In this document: positions 63,058 through 64,000 of the stretch, piece after piece | Numbering within the stretch: position 1 is the stretch's first letter | Layout: the number at the start of each line of letters is the position of its first letter | Assembly (NCBI GenBank): GCA_002404995.1 | Contig: DHKY01000003.1 | Location: 124,001 to 188,000, forward strand | DNA: 64,000 nt | Direction: 5' to 3' | Source of the DNA: Caryophanales bacterium UBA4682 | GTDB taxonomy: Bacteria; Bacillota_I; Bacilli_A; RFN20; CAG-288 | Notes under the pieces: generated by a model | Seen by the model: the letters and a program-made list of their open reading frames with translations, nothing else | Database searches by the model: none | What the model was told of the DNA's origin: nothing | Made by a program: the position numbers and the translations under genes

Positions 63058-64000
63058 TTAGAAAAGACGTCTTCCTCCATCACCGGCTGTCCTGACATGA
63101 AGCTTAGTCTTCCTTCCGGTTTTCCGTGTATAGATACGCGGAAGATTGCAGAAGAACGAGTGGACAAATTCATCCCGAACAAGACTGACCGTGTTGCCAC
63201 CCCATCCGCCTCCGGTTTCCCGGGAGCCTAAGCAGCCCCGCTGTTTTCTAGCTTCATCCACTAAAGTATCAATTTCAAAGCAAGTCGCATCATAATCATA
63301 ACGGAGAGAATCACCGGACTCATTCCTCAAGACACCAAAAGTGACAAGATCACCTTTCCTAAGCGCTTTGACGGCATCCTTCGTCCGCTGTTCCTCATAG
63401 ACAACGTGAGTTGCTCTCTGCAAGCAGACTTTGTCCTTAATTAGATATTTGTAAGTTTCAAATTGAATCGGAGTAAGTTCACAAAGATGTTTGATTTTCA
63501 GCTCTTTCTGAAGATCTTCTAATGCTCTCTCACACTCCCTTCTACGTTCATTGTAATGTGACTGAGACAAAGTATGAGGTTTATTGGAGTTTGCAATGAC
63601 CCTAGAGACGCCCTTCAAGACAAAAGGAACATATTGGTACTCCAGTGTCGCACAATCAAGGAAAATAGCATTGTCCTTCTTTCCCCTTGCGGATGCGAAC
63701 TGATCCCTGATTCCACAATTCGTTTGGTTAAAGTTATTCTCGGAATACTGTCCAATGACAGCAATATCCGAAAGAGAGACATCAAAACCGAACCTATCCT
63801 TCAGCCTTACACCAACAACAACCTCCCTGCTTGCCGAAGAAGATAATCCCGATCCTGGAATGTTACCATAGAAGAAGAGATCCAATCCACAAGTCACTTT
63901 CCTTCCTTTCAATCCAAAAGCCCAGATAACGCCTAAGGGATAATTAATCCATCCATTCTGTTTGATATATTGAATATCATCAATCGACGCTTTCCTAACG
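63058..64000 (-). CDS. galK: Galactokinase, partial (5' end outside window)
   Basis: GalK phosphorylates galactose at C1 in the Leloir pathway. The frame is open to the right edge, so the N-terminus with the GRVNLIGEH-type motif is missing. Visible are WINYPLGVI, the ATP-binding GNIPGSGLSSSAS, CGIMDQF with the catalytic Asp, YNERRRECE, and GGGWGG near the end. The GIMDQFASAMGK stretch has AGG for both invariant Met residues (first at 63706-63708), while the GSR arginine near the end is CGG. Other galactose genes may lie beyond the window. Confidence 0.93.
   Translation of the reverse strand, partial: VRKASIDDIQYIKQNGWINYPLGVIWAFGLKGRKVTCGLDLFFYGNIPGSGLSSSASREVVVGVRLKDRFGFDVSLSDIAVIGQYSENNFNQTNCGIRDQFASARGKKDNAIFLDCATLEYQYVPFVLKGVSRVIANSNKPHTLSQSHYNERRRECERALEDLQKELKIKHLCELTPIQFETYKYLIKDKVCLQRATHVVYEEQRTKDAVKALRKGDLVTFGVLRNESGDSLRYDYDATCFEIDTLVDEARKQRGCLGSRETGGGWGGNTVSLVRDEFVHSFFCNLPRIYTRKTGRKTKLHVRTAGDGGRRLF

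Noticed and set aside
1..64000. TGA read as tryptophan (Mollicutes code)
   Set aside because: Several genes end at TGA exactly where the family ends or at tight overlaps (ttcA, pullulanase, the HAD gene, the lipoprotein of copy A), and conserved Trp residues use TGG.
1..64000. CGG or CGA reassigned, as in some other bacteria
   Set aside because: Conserved arginines use them: MutY PWR (CGG), GalK GSR near the C-terminus (CGG), FtsK RRF (CGA), GlgC GGRG (CGA).
1..64000. AGG at Met sites as sequencing error or chance
   Set aside because: The pattern holds in more than fifteen unrelated conserved genes on both strands, and several sites per gene agree.
1..64000. CRISPR arrays, tRNA or rRNA genes, prophage
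   Set aside because: No regular short repeats, no cloverleaf-like segments with a GTTCRANYC arm in the intergenic regions, and no phage gene cluster were seen; a computed scan was not possible here.

Overview
The window is from a low-GC Gram-positive bacterium of the Bacilli type. The marker is gene order: rsmB-rlmN-PP2C-kinase-rsgA-rpe with rpmB beyond it, and ftsK followed by two M16-peptidase genes, both as in Bacillus relatives. The genes are packed in operons with 1-40 base overlaps.

The most important observation concerns the genetic code. In essentially every recognisable protein here, AGG falls where the family has an invariant or preferred methionine, while CGT, CGC, CGA, CGG and AGA fall at conserved arginines. 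TGA, TAG and TAA all act as stops. I therefore read AGG as methionine, and all motifs below are written that way. A standard-code translation puts Arg at these positions. From memory, a published computational screen (Shulgina and Eddy, eLife 2021) reported AGG reassigned to Met in a clade of uncultivated Bacilli; this window fits that clade. No tRNA gene lies in the window, so the decoding tRNA cannot be examined here.

Layout. 1-1409: end of a LOTUS-like/DUF3825 gene. 1497-2531: FMN riboswitch and riboflavin transporter ribU. 2532-3748: GC-richer block without intact genes. 3749-5654: copy A of a duplicated two-gene locus of unknown function. 5768-8502: DeoR-type regulator and an ABC half-transporter with a ruined ATPase site. 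8679-10157: guaB. 10277-17465: activase/dehydratase-like pair, suhB, cysteine desulfurase, ttcA. 17561-20832: mutY, HAD phosphatase, MFS/GPH transporter. 20966-28889: ribosomal proteins L28 and L32 around the rsmB...rpe cluster. 29193-39023: LacI regulator, GH1 beta-glucosidase, sugar ABC transporter, GH94 cellobiose phosphorylase and a divergent binding protein, with palindromic operators between. 39139-39878: tetrahydrofolate riboswitch and folate transporter. 40566-44220: glgC-glgD-glgA. 44407-46305: copy B of the duplicated locus. 46351-52029: jetABC (MksBEF/Wadjet-type condensin) without a jetD. 52213-54502: AMP-binding enzyme and a small lipoprotein. 54544-62806: ftsK, two degenerate M16 proteins, pullulanase, plsC. 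63058-64000: start-truncated galK.

The genes suggest a host-associated or rumen-type fermenter. It imports beta-glucans as oligosaccharides, splits them by phosphorolysis and hydrolysis, and could feed glucose-1-phosphate directly into glycogen through GlgC/GlgD/GlgA. It scavenges riboflavin and folate under riboswitch control. Several proteins are divergent members of enzyme families that have lost catalytic residues (RsmB, the ABC ATPase, M16, AMP-binding), a recurring theme here.
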